This document shows positions 23,023 through 29,628 of a stretch of DNA of 52,333 bases, in pieces (the stretch's first letter is position 1; each line of letters starts with the position of its first letter). The notes below the pieces were generated by a model. It searched no databases, was not told the DNA's origin, and worked only from the letters and a program-made list of their open reading frames with translations. The stretch lies in the IMG/VR virus record IMGVR_UViG_3300043446_000626, positions 1 through 52,333 of that record; one strand, given 5' to 3'. The stretch comes from a virus. The position numbers and the translations under genes are program-made.

Positions 23023-23061
23023 TCTCTCCTCTCTCTCCTTAGACAGTTGCAAAAGAGAGTT

Positions 23062-23086
23062 AAGGCCCCTTCGGGGGCCTTTTTTT
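23062..23086 (+). terminator. Intrinsic terminator ending the late operon
   Basis: A perfect 8-bp stem AAGGCCCC / GGGGCCTT with a UUCG loop, followed by a run of T. It lies 40 bp after the last late gene and converges with the leftward operon, whose last stop codon sits in the T run. On the minus strand the T run is weaker. Confidence 0.93.
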
Positions 23087-23306
23087 ATGCGTGTCCACCT
23101 GTACAAGTGGCAAGGACAAGGAGCCTTCTGTTGTGCTCTTCCATGTCCACGAGGGCCTGTTCGTAACCCTTATCGAAGATCAGCGAGAAGATCTTGCTCA
23201 TGTAAGCATCTTCGGTGTTGGCTCCTTGGTCGAACTCGTCCGCTAGAGCGACGATCTCATCCCAGTTTGCCTCCAACTTTCCATCGCTGATCTTGATGAG
23301 GATCAT
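23085..23306 (-). CDS. Small uncharacterised protein (last gene of leftward operon)
   Basis: A 73-aa protein. I start it at the ATG at 23306, because this overlaps the upstream stop (ATGA), rather than at an ATG 36 bases earlier. Content: ISDGKLEANWDEIVALADEF and YEQALVDMEEHNRR; mainly helical and acidic. No family recognised. Confidence 0.6.
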   Translation of the reverse strand: MILIKISDGKLEANWDEIVALADEFDQGANTEDAYMSKIFSLIFDKGYEQALVDMEEHNRRLLVLATCTGGHA

Positions 23307-23470
23307 TTCTGGGCCTTCAGCCACTTCTTGAGCACCACGCATTGCTCCATCATTTCTTCCACCAAAGGGATGGCCTCCTGGTGCTGCTTCTCAAGACACA
23401 GGTCATGAATCCTGCGTTCGAGTTGCTCGATCTTGATGAGCATCGGGGCGTAGTCAAACAGGTCCGGCAT
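23303..23470 (-). CDS. Small helical protein with a CxxxK... coiled-coil-like body
   Basis: A 55-aa protein counted from the ATG at 23470, which has a GAGG ribosome binding site 9 bases upstream and overlaps the upstream gene by 17 bp. The body LIKIEQLERRIHDLCLEKQH and EEMMEQCVVLKKWLKAQ is amphipathic helix and may dimerise. Function unknown. Confidence 0.55.
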   Translation of the reverse strand: MPDLFDYAPMLIKIEQLERRIHDLCLEKQHQEAIPLVEEMMEQCVVLKKWLKAQK

Positions 23471-23675
23471 ATCGGGCTGCCTCGTCAACCAAGTCATCAA
23501 TTTCACTGAGTTGCTCCCTAGTTGCAACGAACCCTGTGTTTGCAAGAAGATCCCGGATCTCGTGATACCGTTTGGAGTCCCGGTCGAATCCCTTCAGCAC
23601 TTCAAGGAAGATGGGCAGTTGATCGTTCGTCCACCCCTTCCCGAAAAGCGCATCGATGAACTCTTCAGGCGTCAC
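23454..23675 (-). CDS. Small acidic protein, GTG start
   Basis: A 73-aa protein. I choose the GTG at 23675 because AGGAG lies 8 bases before it; the longer ORF from an ATG at 23789 would run antisense-like through the upstream gene. Sequence: TPEEFIDALFGKGWTNDQLP, FDRDSKRYHEIRDLL, then an acidic helical end. It overlaps the upstream gene by 11 bp. No family recognised. Confidence 0.58.
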   Translation of the reverse strand: MTPEEFIDALFGKGWTNDQLPIFLEVLKGFDRDSKRYHEIRDLLANTGFVATREQLSEIDDLVDEAARYAGPV

Positions 23676-23883
23676 GGCGCTTCTCCTGCAGGGCGTCTGC
23701 GACCACCCCGTTGAGAGACCGCACGAACTCGACGCACTTTTCTCGCTCTGCTCGGGCGATTTTAGGTGCAGCCGCGGCGATAAAACCATTGGCGAGTTTC
23801 ACTAGGTCTTCTTCAAGGAAGGCGTAGTTCTCCTCCAACCAGATGGTCCGGAAGGCTTCTTTGACCTCTTCGGTTGTCATCAT
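23665..23883 (-). CDS. Small helical protein
   Basis: A 72-aa protein. Two adjacent ATGs overlap the upstream stop; either could be used. It has EEVKEAFRTIWLEENY and ARAEREKCVEFVRSLNGVV, the latter resembling the ER-x-x-C helix common in small phage early proteins. Function unknown. Confidence 0.6.
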   Translation of the reverse strand: MMTTEEVKEAFRTIWLEENYAFLEEDLVKLANGFIAAAAPKIARAEREKCVEFVRSLNGVVADALQEKRRDA

Positions 23884-24146
23884 GAGCGGGCCTTTCGCAC
23901 GATCTTGGTGCTCTTGCGGCCGGGACGGGCCTTCGGGGTTCCATCCTTCTTCAGGCCGTATGGGGCTTCCTTCTTCGACTCACTCCACGGATAGTTGGGC
24001 ATCTCCACCGTAGCGGTTGCGCTTCCATTGGTGACGGTCACCGTCTGAACCTTCGGCTCTAGCACTTGCATCATGTCGTGCGTGTAGGCAGACACGGCTG
24101 CCTTGATGATGTCGTACTGCAGGGGGGTTACTTGCAAAGTGATCAT
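23880..24146 (-). CDS. Small basic-tailed early protein
   Basis: An 88-aa protein with a strong ribosome binding site (AAGGAGAG). The N-terminal half is helical (TPLQYDIIKAAVSAYTHDMM). The C-terminus is very basic (KKDGTPKARPGRKSTKIVRK), suggesting nucleic-acid contact. No family recognised. Confidence 0.62.
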   Translation of the reverse strand: MITLQVTPLQYDIIKAAVSAYTHDMMQVLEPKVQTVTVTNGSATATVEMPNYPWSESKKEAPYGLKKDGTPKARPGRKSTKIVRKARS

Positions 24147-24155
24147 GTTCTCTCC

Positions 24156-24326
24156 TTAGAAAAAGCCAAACCAAACACCAGTTCCGTGGACACAGCCCAC
24201 AGGAAAGAAGATCGCCCCGACAAGCAGCAGGAGCCACTTGCTCGTGGAAATCGACACGATGACATGGGTCAACCATGCCAAACCGGTCCAAAGCAGGAGC
24301 GCTACGCTCCAGAATGAGTCGTTCAT
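24156..24326 (-). CDS. Two-span small membrane protein
   Basis: A 56-aa protein. Two hydrophobic stretches (SVALLLWTGLAWLTHVIVSI and WLLLLVGAIFFPVGCVHGTG) end in VWFGFF. Small proteins ending in a G-V-W-F-G-F-F-like motif are common in phage and prophage early regions. The ATG directly abuts the exonuclease stop, with GGAGAG ahead of it. Function unknown; inner-membrane location is likely. Confidence 0.72.
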   Translation of the reverse strand: MNDSFWSVALLLWTGLAWLTHVIVSISTSKWLLLLVGAIFFPVGCVHGTGVWFGFF

Positions 24327-25094
24327 TTATCTCTCCAATCCACTCTTGGCGTACCAGTAGTTCAGGAGAGACTCAAACATGAGCCATCCCCGCTTCAGGT
24401 CTTCTTGTGACCACTCCCTCACTACGACCAGTCCCGGCTCTGTGACCGAGACAAAGACGTTCGCGCATCGAGCATCAGGCAAATCCAACCCAATGCGGTA
24501 GGAAGCCAGTTGCATGAGGTGCTCGTCGAATCCCTGTGCCTTCTCCATTTGGTCACTTGTGAACTCCTTCGTCTTAAAATCGATCACAACGCCATTCCCG
24601 TCGCGGGAATGAAGGTCTACTTTTCCCCCAAATCCGAGGGGGTGACCAAAAGACTTCTCCGTACACCACTCCAGATCGCCAAAAACCTTGACGATCTGAT
24701 CTTCTGTTCCCAGTACGGCTCCAGAAAACTTCGAGGTGACATGACGGGTCTCGAAGAAGGATTCAAGGGCCGCATGGACCTCTGAACCCCTCTCCGCGGC
24801 CATCTTGGCCTGTTCCTTCGAGTCGGACTGAATACGGCTGATGAAGGACTCTTCCGTCTCCTCAGGGGCCCTGGGAAGGGTCAGTGAGGCCAACATCATC
24901 TGCTGCAGTTTCCAAGCCTCCAGGCCCGGAGAAGCCGCACATTTGATGATGGTGGTCACCGAAGGGATCAGGTTCAACTTCCGCGCATCCCGTAGGGTGG
25001 TTGGTCGCTGATACCCGTCCTTGTTCTCGACTGTGTACTTGGGCTCACCCGCCTTGGTGTACCAGTGCTGACTTTCTGATGCTCTGACGATCAT
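24327..25094 (-). CDS. PD-(D/E)XK exonuclease (RecB/Cas4-like)
   Basis: A 255-aa nuclease of the PD-(D/E)XK fold. Motifs in order: AERGSEVHAALE (about residues 100-111), GFGGKVDLHS with Asp160, VVIDFKTKE with Asp172 and Lys174, and a Gln-x-x-x-Tyr-like motif in HLMQLASYRIG. Such phage enzymes process DNA ends for recombination, often with an annealing or SSB protein; here an SSB-like gene lies just upstream. Starts behind TGGAG. It is a likely partner of RusA in the rightward operon. Confidence 0.85.
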   Translation of the reverse strand: MIVRASESQHWYTKAGEPKYTVENKDGYQRPTTLRDARKLNLIPSVTTIIKCAASPGLEAWKLQQMMLASLTLPRAPEETEESFISRIQSDSKEQAKMAAERGSEVHAALESFFETRHVTSKFSGAVLGTEDQIVKVFGDLEWCTEKSFGHPLGFGGKVDLHSRDGNGVVIDFKTKEFTSDQMEKAQGFDEHLMQLASYRIGLDLPDARCANVFVSVTEPGLVVVREWSQEDLKRGWLMFESLLNYWYAKSGLER

Positions 25095-25106
25095 ATTAAC
25101 TCCAGA

Positions 25107-25766
25107 TCAAAATGGAAGATCTTCAAGATCGTTGTCCATGGACTCAATGCCCTTCTTACCGTTGCCAGATACTCCGGTATTGGCAAGTGCCTTGTACTCA
25201 GGCGAGGACTCGATCTTGGCCTTGAGGCCCTTGGAGAAGGTCTCGAACAGTTCCCAGTCAGGATCTCCAAGACGGAACATCTGCAGTTCGTTATGACCTT
25301 CAGGGAGACCTTGCTTCTTCAGGAAGCCAGGAACCGGAGAGATGCCTGCGACGTTGGCGAAGATCTTTCCATCCTTGTTTCCAGGGCGGTGAAGGATGTT
25401 CAACATACACCACTGGCCCAGGACGTTCTTCAGGTCAAACCGTGCGGCTTCCTTGTCGGTCCAAGGCTGTCCACGCCATGCCTGAAGATCCTTGCGGAGG
25501 GTCGCGGCTTCATTCCACGACAGGGTGTAGTTCTTGAAGACGGCCATGGGCTTGCCTTCTTCCGTCAGGAGAGGGGTGCCGTCGTCTTCTTCCCCGTGGA
25601 CCTCCCACCCGAACATCACCTTACGCTGCATCTTCACTTCACCACCCTCGAACTGGGACGTTTGGGTTCCCAGATCAACGATGCGGTACAGGCGGGCCAG
25701 ATGTGTGCCCGCGGGGACGGTCTTGAACTCACGACCACCACCAGATGCTTCAACGATAAAACTCAT
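25107..25766 (-). CDS. Phage SSB-like single-strand DNA-binding protein with acidic C-terminal tip
   Basis: A 219-aa protein. The N-terminal two-thirds are beta-rich (GTHLARLYRIVDLGTQ, KVMFGWEVHGE) as expected for an OB-like fold. It ends NDLEDLPF, the acidic-tip-plus-PF ending that bacterial SSBs use to recruit partner proteins. Its place between small early genes and the PD-(D/E)XK nuclease supports a replication/recombination role. The fold is inferred; the tail is plainly visible. An alternative is a recombination mediator of unrelated fold that copies the tail. Confidence 0.68.
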   Translation of the reverse strand: MSFIVEASGGGREFKTVPAGTHLARLYRIVDLGTQTSQFEGGEVKMQRKVMFGWEVHGEEDDGTPLLTEEGKPMAVFKNYTLSWNEAATLRKDLQAWRGQPWTDKEAARFDLKNVLGQWCMLNILHRPGNKDGKIFANVAGISPVPGFLKKQGLPEGHNELQMFRLGDPDWELFETFSKGLKAKIESSPEYKALANTGVSGNGKKGIESMDNDLEDLPF

Positions 25767-25921
25767 TTCTGTTGCTCCTTAGAGAAAAATTTCTCAGTTA
25801 CTTTCAACACTTCTTCCACACTCAAACCTGCATTACGCAGGGCTTCCTTCAGGCACCACTCTTGGTACTCCTCTTGGGCCTTGGGATCTTTCAACCACTC
25901 TAGGTATTCTTCGTCAGTCAC
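25763..25921 (-). CDS. Tiny acidic protein upstream of SSB-like gene
   Basis: A 52-aa protein with a GTG start that overlaps the upstream stop (GTGA); its own TGA overlaps the ATG of the SSB-like gene (ATGA). It is Glu/Lys-rich and helical (TDEEYLEWLKDPKAQEEYQ). The double overlap strongly suggests it is translated. No family recognised. Confidence 0.65.
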   Translation of the reverse strand: MTDEEYLEWLKDPKAQEEYQEWCLKEALRNAGLSVEEVLKVTEKFFSKEQQK

Positions 25922-26283
25922 GCCGACTCCTTAATCATCTTGGCAATGAAGCCGTAGTAGTTGTGCCGTTCCTCCTTCTTGTGGAGGTCCATCAACATCT
26001 CGCAGATGCGCTCACGCTCGGCAGCAACCGCTTCTGCGATCAGCCGCTTGTTGATGTCCTGCATCCACTCGCGTTCCTTGGCCGCTGCATGGACAGCAAC
26101 AAGGGCGGCGAAGCGTTCCAGTATTTCCACGATTCGCTTGTCGGCATACTCAAGTTCTTGACGGAAGCGTGGCAGCCGGTCAACCACTTCGTGGTCGGTC
26201 AACCCGTCCCAATGCCCCTCGGAGTCATGTGCGTGGTGGATTCCGGCTTCTCGGGCCATGCGGATGATGTCGTCGCGGGTCAT
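25918..26283 (-). CDS. Conserved small phage protein with coiled-coil-like middle
   Basis: A 121-aa protein behind AAGGAGAG. The N-terminus (MTRDDIIRMAREAG followed by a His-rich loop) and the later AAERERICEMLMDLH belong to a loose group of hypothetical proteins widespread in proteobacterial phages. The charged helices suggest oligomerisation. Function unknown. Confidence 0.65.
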   Translation of the reverse strand: MTRDDIIRMAREAGIHHAHDSEGHWDGLTDHEVVDRLPRFRQELEYADKRIVEILERFAALVAVHAAAKEREWMQDINKRLIAEAVAAERERICEMLMDLHKKEERHNYYGFIAKMIKESA

Positions 26284-26325
26284 GTGCTCTCCTTCAGTCG
26301 TTCGCGCAGGGCGTTGGGTTGTGTG

Positions 26326-26529
26326 TCAGTCATTCTGTTCCTCCTCCCGCAGGGCGTTGATGCAAGCCACCTTTGCATAGGTGATCACTTCCATGATCTT
26401 GCGCCACTCATCACCCGTGAGGGGACGGTTGGTGACGAACGATAGACGAGCCGCTTCGATAGCAGCATCGGATTCTTGGGCAATCATCCGAACGGATGAG
26501 CCCGACATGGTGACTTTCATGTTTCTCAT
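26326..26529 (-). CDS. Small early protein
   Basis: A 67-aa protein starting at the ATG that overlaps the preceding stop (ATGA); a GTG 12 bases earlier is possible. Sequence includes RMIAQESDAAIEAARLSF and EWRKIMEVITYAKVACINAL, all helical. A 17-codon ORF (26280-26333) follows, whose NALRER text echoes the NALREEE ending of this protein. Function unknown. Confidence 0.58.
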   Translation of the reverse strand: MRNMKVTMSGSSVRMIAQESDAAIEAARLSFVTNRPLTGDEWRKIMEVITYAKVACINALREEEQND

Positions 26530-26729
26530 TTCGTCACCCACAGAAGAGCCAGAACAAGAGCAGCGCAGACAGCCGCAAGGCTCAGGCAGTAGCCCGGAGT
26601 GACTTCTCGCTTGGGAGACCCGATCAGGGCCGTTTGAAGGCGTTCAGCATCACGGCTGAACTCAACCTTGGGGGAAGGTTCGTGCCGGCATCCGATGAGG
26701 ACTTTGCCGGTGTTGTATGGGTGTTTCAT
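26526..26729 (-). CDS. Small single-span membrane protein, first gene of leftward operon
   Basis: A 67-aa protein with a soluble basic N-terminal two-thirds and one C-terminal membrane span (YCLSLAAVCAALVLALLWV). An AAGG ribosome binding site lies 6 bases before the ATG. As the first gene of the leftward operon it would be made very early. Function unknown. Confidence 0.6.
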   Translation of the reverse strand: MKHPYNTGKVLIGCRHEPSPKVEFSRDAERLQTALIGSPKREVTPGYCLSLAAVCAALVLALLWVTK

Positions 26730-26782
26730 CTCAACCTTTCAGTGACCGCCTCTTTGGCGTGAAGACAGTGGACCACAACTCA

Positions 26783-26804
26783 AACATCGTGTCAACATTG
26801 TGTT
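26783..26804. promoter_or_regulatory. Tandem operator at the divergent early switch
   Basis: Two abutting 11-bp sites, AACATCGTGTC and AACATTGTGTT, one helical turn apart. Each is a near-palindrome AACA-N3-TGTT. They lie in the 103-bp gap between leftward and rightward operons, just upstream of a TATAAA at 26806-26811 that could be the -10 of the rightward transcript. A TTGACA on the minus strand overlaps the pair (26790-26795), without a good -10. The same dyad recurs before five other genes. Confidence 0.6.
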
Positions 26805-26832
26805 GTATAAAAAGTTCAAGTAGACTGGAAGG

Positions 26833-27036
26833 ATGAACCTCAAACAATACTTTGACGAAGAGCCGATCGGAGCGATCAAGGAGATGGCCGAGTACCTGGG
26901 GGTGACTCAGTCTTGGATGTCTCTTTTGATCCACGAGAAGCGCAAGTGCTCTGCAGCCCTGGCCAAGAGGATCGAGGAGGCCACACAAGGGCTTGTGACA
27001 CGCAGGGACTTGCGTCCGGACTTGTTTGGCGATTAA
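26833..27036 (+). CDS. YdaS/Cro-like helix-turn-helix regulator
   Basis: A 67-aa DNA-binding protein. The helix-turn-helix core is IKEMAEYLGVTQSWMSLLIHEKRK, quoted here in parts: AEYLGVTQ and SWMSLLIH. The ending TRRDLRPDLF is the signature of the YdaS/Cro family (usually LRPDLW/F). These proteins act as Cro-like repressors or antitoxins. It is the first rightward gene, behind GGAAGG, next to the tandem dyad. I infer that it regulates the AAC-N5-GTT sites. No second (CI-type) repressor or toxin partner is visible. Confidence 0.85.
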   Translation: MNLKQYFDEEPIGAIKEMAEYLGVTQSWMSLLIHEKRKCSAALAKRIEEATQGLVTRRDLRPDLFGD

Positions 27037-27182
27037 GATGCTCATCAGCGCCGTGGAAAGCGCATAAGGTGGGCTTGCAAGTCAGTGTCCTTGGGCGGAC
27101 GGCTTCAGGCCCGATCAAGACCCGCAATGGGTTGGCCCGCCTCGGAATTTCCACCCTGAGGCTGTCCACCCAAGGACAACTG
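27037..27182 (+). promoter_or_regulatory. Structured 146-bp leader of the replication gene, with paired GTCC-N6-GGAC dyads
   Basis: Two 14-bp dyads, GTCCTTGGGCGGAC (27087-27100) and GTCCACCCAAGGAC (27164-27177), are also reverse complements of each other except for one base. As RNA they could form two hairpins with complementary loops (UUGGG/CCCAA) or one long helix closing a 63-nt loop. The second dyad contains the AAGGA ribosome binding site of the gene at 27183, so folding would hide it. As DNA the pair could be protein-binding sites or part of an origin. Confidence 0.5.
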
Positions 27183-27935
27183 ATGCACTACTTTCAGTTC
27201 AACATCAAGGACTATCAGTCCCACACAGGTCATCTCGATGACCTTGAGGATCTGGCCTATCGCCGTCTCCTCGACTGGTGCTACCTCCACGAGCGTCCAT
27301 TGCCGGAAGATCCGGCTGAAGTGGCACGCCTGATCAGGATGCGTTCGCATAGCGATTGCATAGCGGCCGTTCTACGGGAGTTCTTCGTCCGTACAGATTC
27401 GGGATGGATCTCTGAACGAGTGCATCGTGAGTTAACCCGCATCAGCGCCAAGTCCAAGAAGGCTAGTGAGAGTGCCAAGGCTAGATGGAACAAGGGCTTA
27501 GATGCGAACGCATCCGAGTCGCATACCGAAGGCAATGCTACCCATAACCCATTACCCATAACCCAAGACCCAATACCCAGTACCCAAGACACAAAACCCA
27601 AGGTTAGAAATACACGCACATCGACTGTCGTCGAGTGCTTCGATGGTGTTGAACCCCAGGTCTGGGAAGACTGGTTGGCCATCAGGAAAGCCAAGAAGTT
27701 GCCGTTGACCAAGACCGCCATGGCTCAAGTTGAGGCCGAGGTTCTCAAGGCGGGCATCTCGATGCAGGAGGCTTTGAAGGAGTGCTGCCTTCGGGGGTGG
27801 GGTGGATTCAAGGCTAGTTGGCTGACCAGGGAAGGAGGCGTGACCCTGAACAAGCAGGAGGCCCTGGAGCGTCGGAACAAGGAAGTCGGCCTGCGTTGGC
27901 TGCAGAACCAAGGAGCGATGAATGAAAGCGAGTGA
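27183..27935 (+). CDS. DUF1376 (YdaU-like) replication protein
   Basis: A 250-aa protein. I use the ATG at 27183 (AAGGA 7 bases upstream); the longer ORF reads through the leader. The N-terminal 90 residues are a DUF1376 domain: YFQFNIKDYQSHTGHLDDLE, YRRLLDWCYLHERPLP, then SGWISERVHRELTR. A linker with repeated ITQDPIPSTQD-type wording, encoded by near-repeats at 27541-27600, leads to a C-terminal domain (WEDWLAIRKAKKLPLTKTA) common to phage replication-initiation proteins. Proteins of this kind act as phage initiators or helicase-loader partners. The next gene overlaps by 14 bp. Confidence 0.82.
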   Translation: MHYFQFNIKDYQSHTGHLDDLEDLAYRRLLDWCYLHERPLPEDPAEVARLIRMRSHSDCIAAVLREFFVRTDSGWISERVHRELTRISAKSKKASESAKARWNKGLDANASESHTEGNATHNPLPITQDPIPSTQDTKPKVRNTRTSTVVECFDGVEPQVWEDWLAIRKAKKLPLTKTAMAQVEAEVLKAGISMQEALKECCLRGWGGFKASWLTREGGVTLNKQEALERRNKEVGLRWLQNQGAMNESE

Positions 27936-28458
27936 CAAGCCCCAGTTCATGGAACTGATCACCGATGTCCTGGCCTTCTACAAGCAGGATGTCTCGGATT
28001 TCGCCATCACCGTCTGGTGGCAGGCTTCCCAAAACTTCGAGTTGGAGCAGGTCCGTAAGGCGTTGACGGCTCATGCCATGGACCCGGAGAAGGGCCAGTT
28101 CCCTCCAAAGCCTGCGGATCTGGTTCGGATGCTGCAGGGTACGCATACGGACAGGGCTCTTCTGGCCTGGAATAAGGCTTACAAGGCGATTTCTCAGGTC
28201 GGGGCATACCAGACCCTTGACCTGGGTGATCCGATCGCCCATGCGGCGATTCAAAGCCTCGGAGGATGGCCAAAGTTCTGCCAGTCTCAGGTTGACGAGT
28301 TGCCGTTTCTGCAGAAGCGGTTCTGCGACTTCTATCGCACCTACACGACCCGAGGGGTGGAGGACGCTCCTGCGCGACTGTCTGGGATTTCTGCCACCGA
28401 AAACGGGGCCCGCGGGTTCATTGAATCCAATGTTCAACCTTTGCTGCTGAGGAACTGA
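27922..28458 (+). CDS. DUF6475-like replication-associated protein
   Basis: A 178-aa protein in the usual place after the DUF1376 gene. Motifs match the DUF6475 pattern: VLAFYKQDVSDFAITVWWQA, KALTAHAMDPEKGQFPPKPAD, then ALLAWNKAYKAISQVGAY and SLGGWPKFC. The family is found beside YdaU-like initiators in phages of Betaproteobacteria and may help load host helicase; that role is inferred from context only. Confidence 0.78.
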   Translation: MKASDKPQFMELITDVLAFYKQDVSDFAITVWWQASQNFELEQVRKALTAHAMDPEKGQFPPKPADLVRMLQGTHTDRALLAWNKAYKAISQVGAYQTLDLGDPIAHAAIQSLGGWPKFCQSQVDELPFLQKRFCDFYRTYTTRGVEDAPARLSGISATENGARGFIESNVQPLLLRN

Positions 28459-28459
28459 G

Positions 28460-28810
28460 ATGGAAGACGTAATGCACCTGATGTGTGGCGCCAGGGGTTG
28501 CCCCAACCGTTGGAGCATAGACGCCGGAAACGGCCGCTTGTGCTCTAGGCACGCATGGAAACCCGCCAAGGACTGGCCATCCATCACCGAGGACATCAAG
28601 ACCGCTCCTGCCCAGACGATGTCTGCGGTTGAGTACAGGAAGGTCTCTGACGAGGAGAAGTTGGCCATCCTCCGCAAGGTCGAGGAGATGTTCTCTCACT
28701 CCAACCCCAAGCGATGGGCTCATGCCCTCAAGGAGCGGGAAGCCCGCGGGGAGCGGCTCACTCCGTACCAAAGGTCGGCCTGGAAGGAAGCCTTGGGGGT
28801 GAGGGAATGA
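28460..28810 (+). CDS. Zinc-finger-like small replication-module protein
   Basis: A 116-aa protein. The N-terminus has CGARGCPNRW and CSRHAW (Cys9, Cys14, Cys28, His31), a likely zinc site. The C-terminus is helical and basic (NPKRWAHALKEREARGERL). Its TGA overlaps the next ATG (ATGA). Small CxxxxC...CxxH proteins often follow the DUF1376/DUF6475 pair in phages. Function unknown. Confidence 0.68.
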   Translation: MEDVMHLMCGARGCPNRWSIDAGNGRLCSRHAWKPAKDWPSITEDIKTAPAQTMSAVEYRKVSDEEKLAILRKVEEMFSHSNPKRWAHALKEREARGERLTPYQRSAWKEALGVRE

Positions 28811-29028
28811 CCCGTGAAGAAGCCAAGAAAGTCCTCAACCAAACCCGTGAAGGGGTCGGAGCCTGGACTGGGGATCAGATTCGAGACGCTCTTACCGCCA
28901 CCGGAGATCTGGGAGCACATGAGGGATTGCGAAGCGAGGCACTGGTTGAAACGCTACCGGGAGATCGCCTGTACCTCGGGTGGAGCGCGGGCTCGACAGT
29001 GGTGGCAGCAAGTCTGCGCAGACATTGA
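28807..29028 (+). CDS. Small phage protein, overlaps next gene in another frame
   Basis: A 73-aa ORF whose ATG overlaps the upstream TGA. The first 35 residues (MTREEAKKVLNQTREGVGA, then IRDALTATGDL) match a small phage protein family that usually stops just after TGDL. The remaining 38 residues are low in recognisable content and coincide with the start of the gene in the other frame, so the natural stop may have been lost. A competing reading is a 96-aa ORF from a GTG at 28814; I prefer this one because of the coupling and the family-like N-terminus. Confidence 0.55.
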   Translation: MTREEAKKVLNQTREGVGAWTGDQIRDALTATGDLGAHEGLRSEALVETLPGDRLYLGWSAGSTVVAASLRRH

Positions 29029-29104
29029 GAAGCGCCGCGGGACTGAGTCCCTGGCGGATCTGAGACGAAGGATGAACGAGCAAAGAAAGGTAACTGAGAA
29101 ATGA
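28919..29104 (+). CDS. Small CEAR-motif protein (DUF7696-like)
   Basis: A 61-aa protein starting at an ATG behind GGGAGC, overlapping the previous gene by 110 bp in another frame. The sequence DCEARHWLKRY, WWQQVCADIEKRRG and LADLRRRM resembles a small family in proteobacterial phages with CEARYVL...VEKKRG; the family name is from memory. An upstream GTG at 28814 would add 35 poorly conserved-looking residues. Its stop overlaps the next ATG, and the start-linked AAAGGTAACTGA motif for the next gene lies inside its last codons. Confidence 0.5.
   Translation: MRDCEARHWLKRYREIACTSGGARARQWWQQVCADIEKRRGTESLADLRRRMNEQRKVTEK
29086..29100 (+). promoter_or_regulatory. Start-linked GGTAACTGA site
   Basis: AAAGGTAACTGA ends 3 bp before the ATG at 29101. 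It is the same start-linked sequence found before the genes at 30435, 32201, 33400, 33985, 34546 (partial) and 34914. It serves as the ribosome binding site (AAAGG) and here also encodes the end of the upstream protein. Confidence 0.65.
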
Positions 29105-29628
29105 GTCAATTTGAGATGTTCGACAACGAAGGGGCGTGGCTGAAGAAGTTGCGCGGGAACTGGCAAGAGACGATCAAGCGCGAGTCTGCCGTCTGTCCCT
29201 GCTGTGACAGGGTCGGCAGGATCAACAAGTACCGCCTGACCAAGCCTCTGGTCCTGGCCCTTCGTTGGATGATGGTTCACGGCGCCGGAGACGGATGGGT
29301 CAACGTCCAGTCCAAGGCTCCTCGTTGGATGCTGCGAAGCAAGTCCTACCCAAGCCTGGAGTATTGGGGCTTGGTGGAGAGCAAGTCCAGTAGGTCCGGC
29401 ATCTGGAGAGTCACTCCCAAAGGGGTTTCATTCATCACCGGCGGCATGATGGTTCCGTCCGCCGTGTACATCTATGACGCCAAGGTGATGGCCTGGGACG
29501 CGGAGGAGACATCTTTCCGCGGCTGCTTTGAACATTCATTCGACTTTGACGAGATGATGTCCTACAACTTCGACTGGGCATCCCTGGTCATTGAAACCCG
29601 CCACAAGTCCAAAAGGAGCAAAAAATGA
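29101..29628 (+). CDS. Winged-helix-like protein with CPCC zinc motif
   Basis: A 175-aa protein. AVCPCCDRVGRINKYRLTK (residues 30-48), followed by LVLALRWMM and later YWGLVESKSSRSGIWRVTPK, fits a phage family with a short Cys motif in front of a winged-helix-like DNA-binding domain (the SGIWRVTPKG wing). It lies between replication genes. DNA binding is inferred; no characterised homologue is recalled. Confidence 0.62.
   Translation: MSQFEMFDNEGAWLKKLRGNWQETIKRESAVCPCCDRVGRINKYRLTKPLVLALRWMMVHGAGDGWVNVQSKAPRWMLRSKSYPSLEYWGLVESKSSRSGIWRVTPKGVSFITGGMMVPSAVYIYDAKVMAWDAEETSFRGCFEHSFDFDEMMSYNFDWASLVIETRHKSKRSKK

Noticed and set aside
26913-27182. N-terminal extension of the DUF1376 ORF
   Set aside because: It reads through the regulator gene in another frame and the leader; the conserved domain starts at the ATG at 27183 with AAGGA before it.
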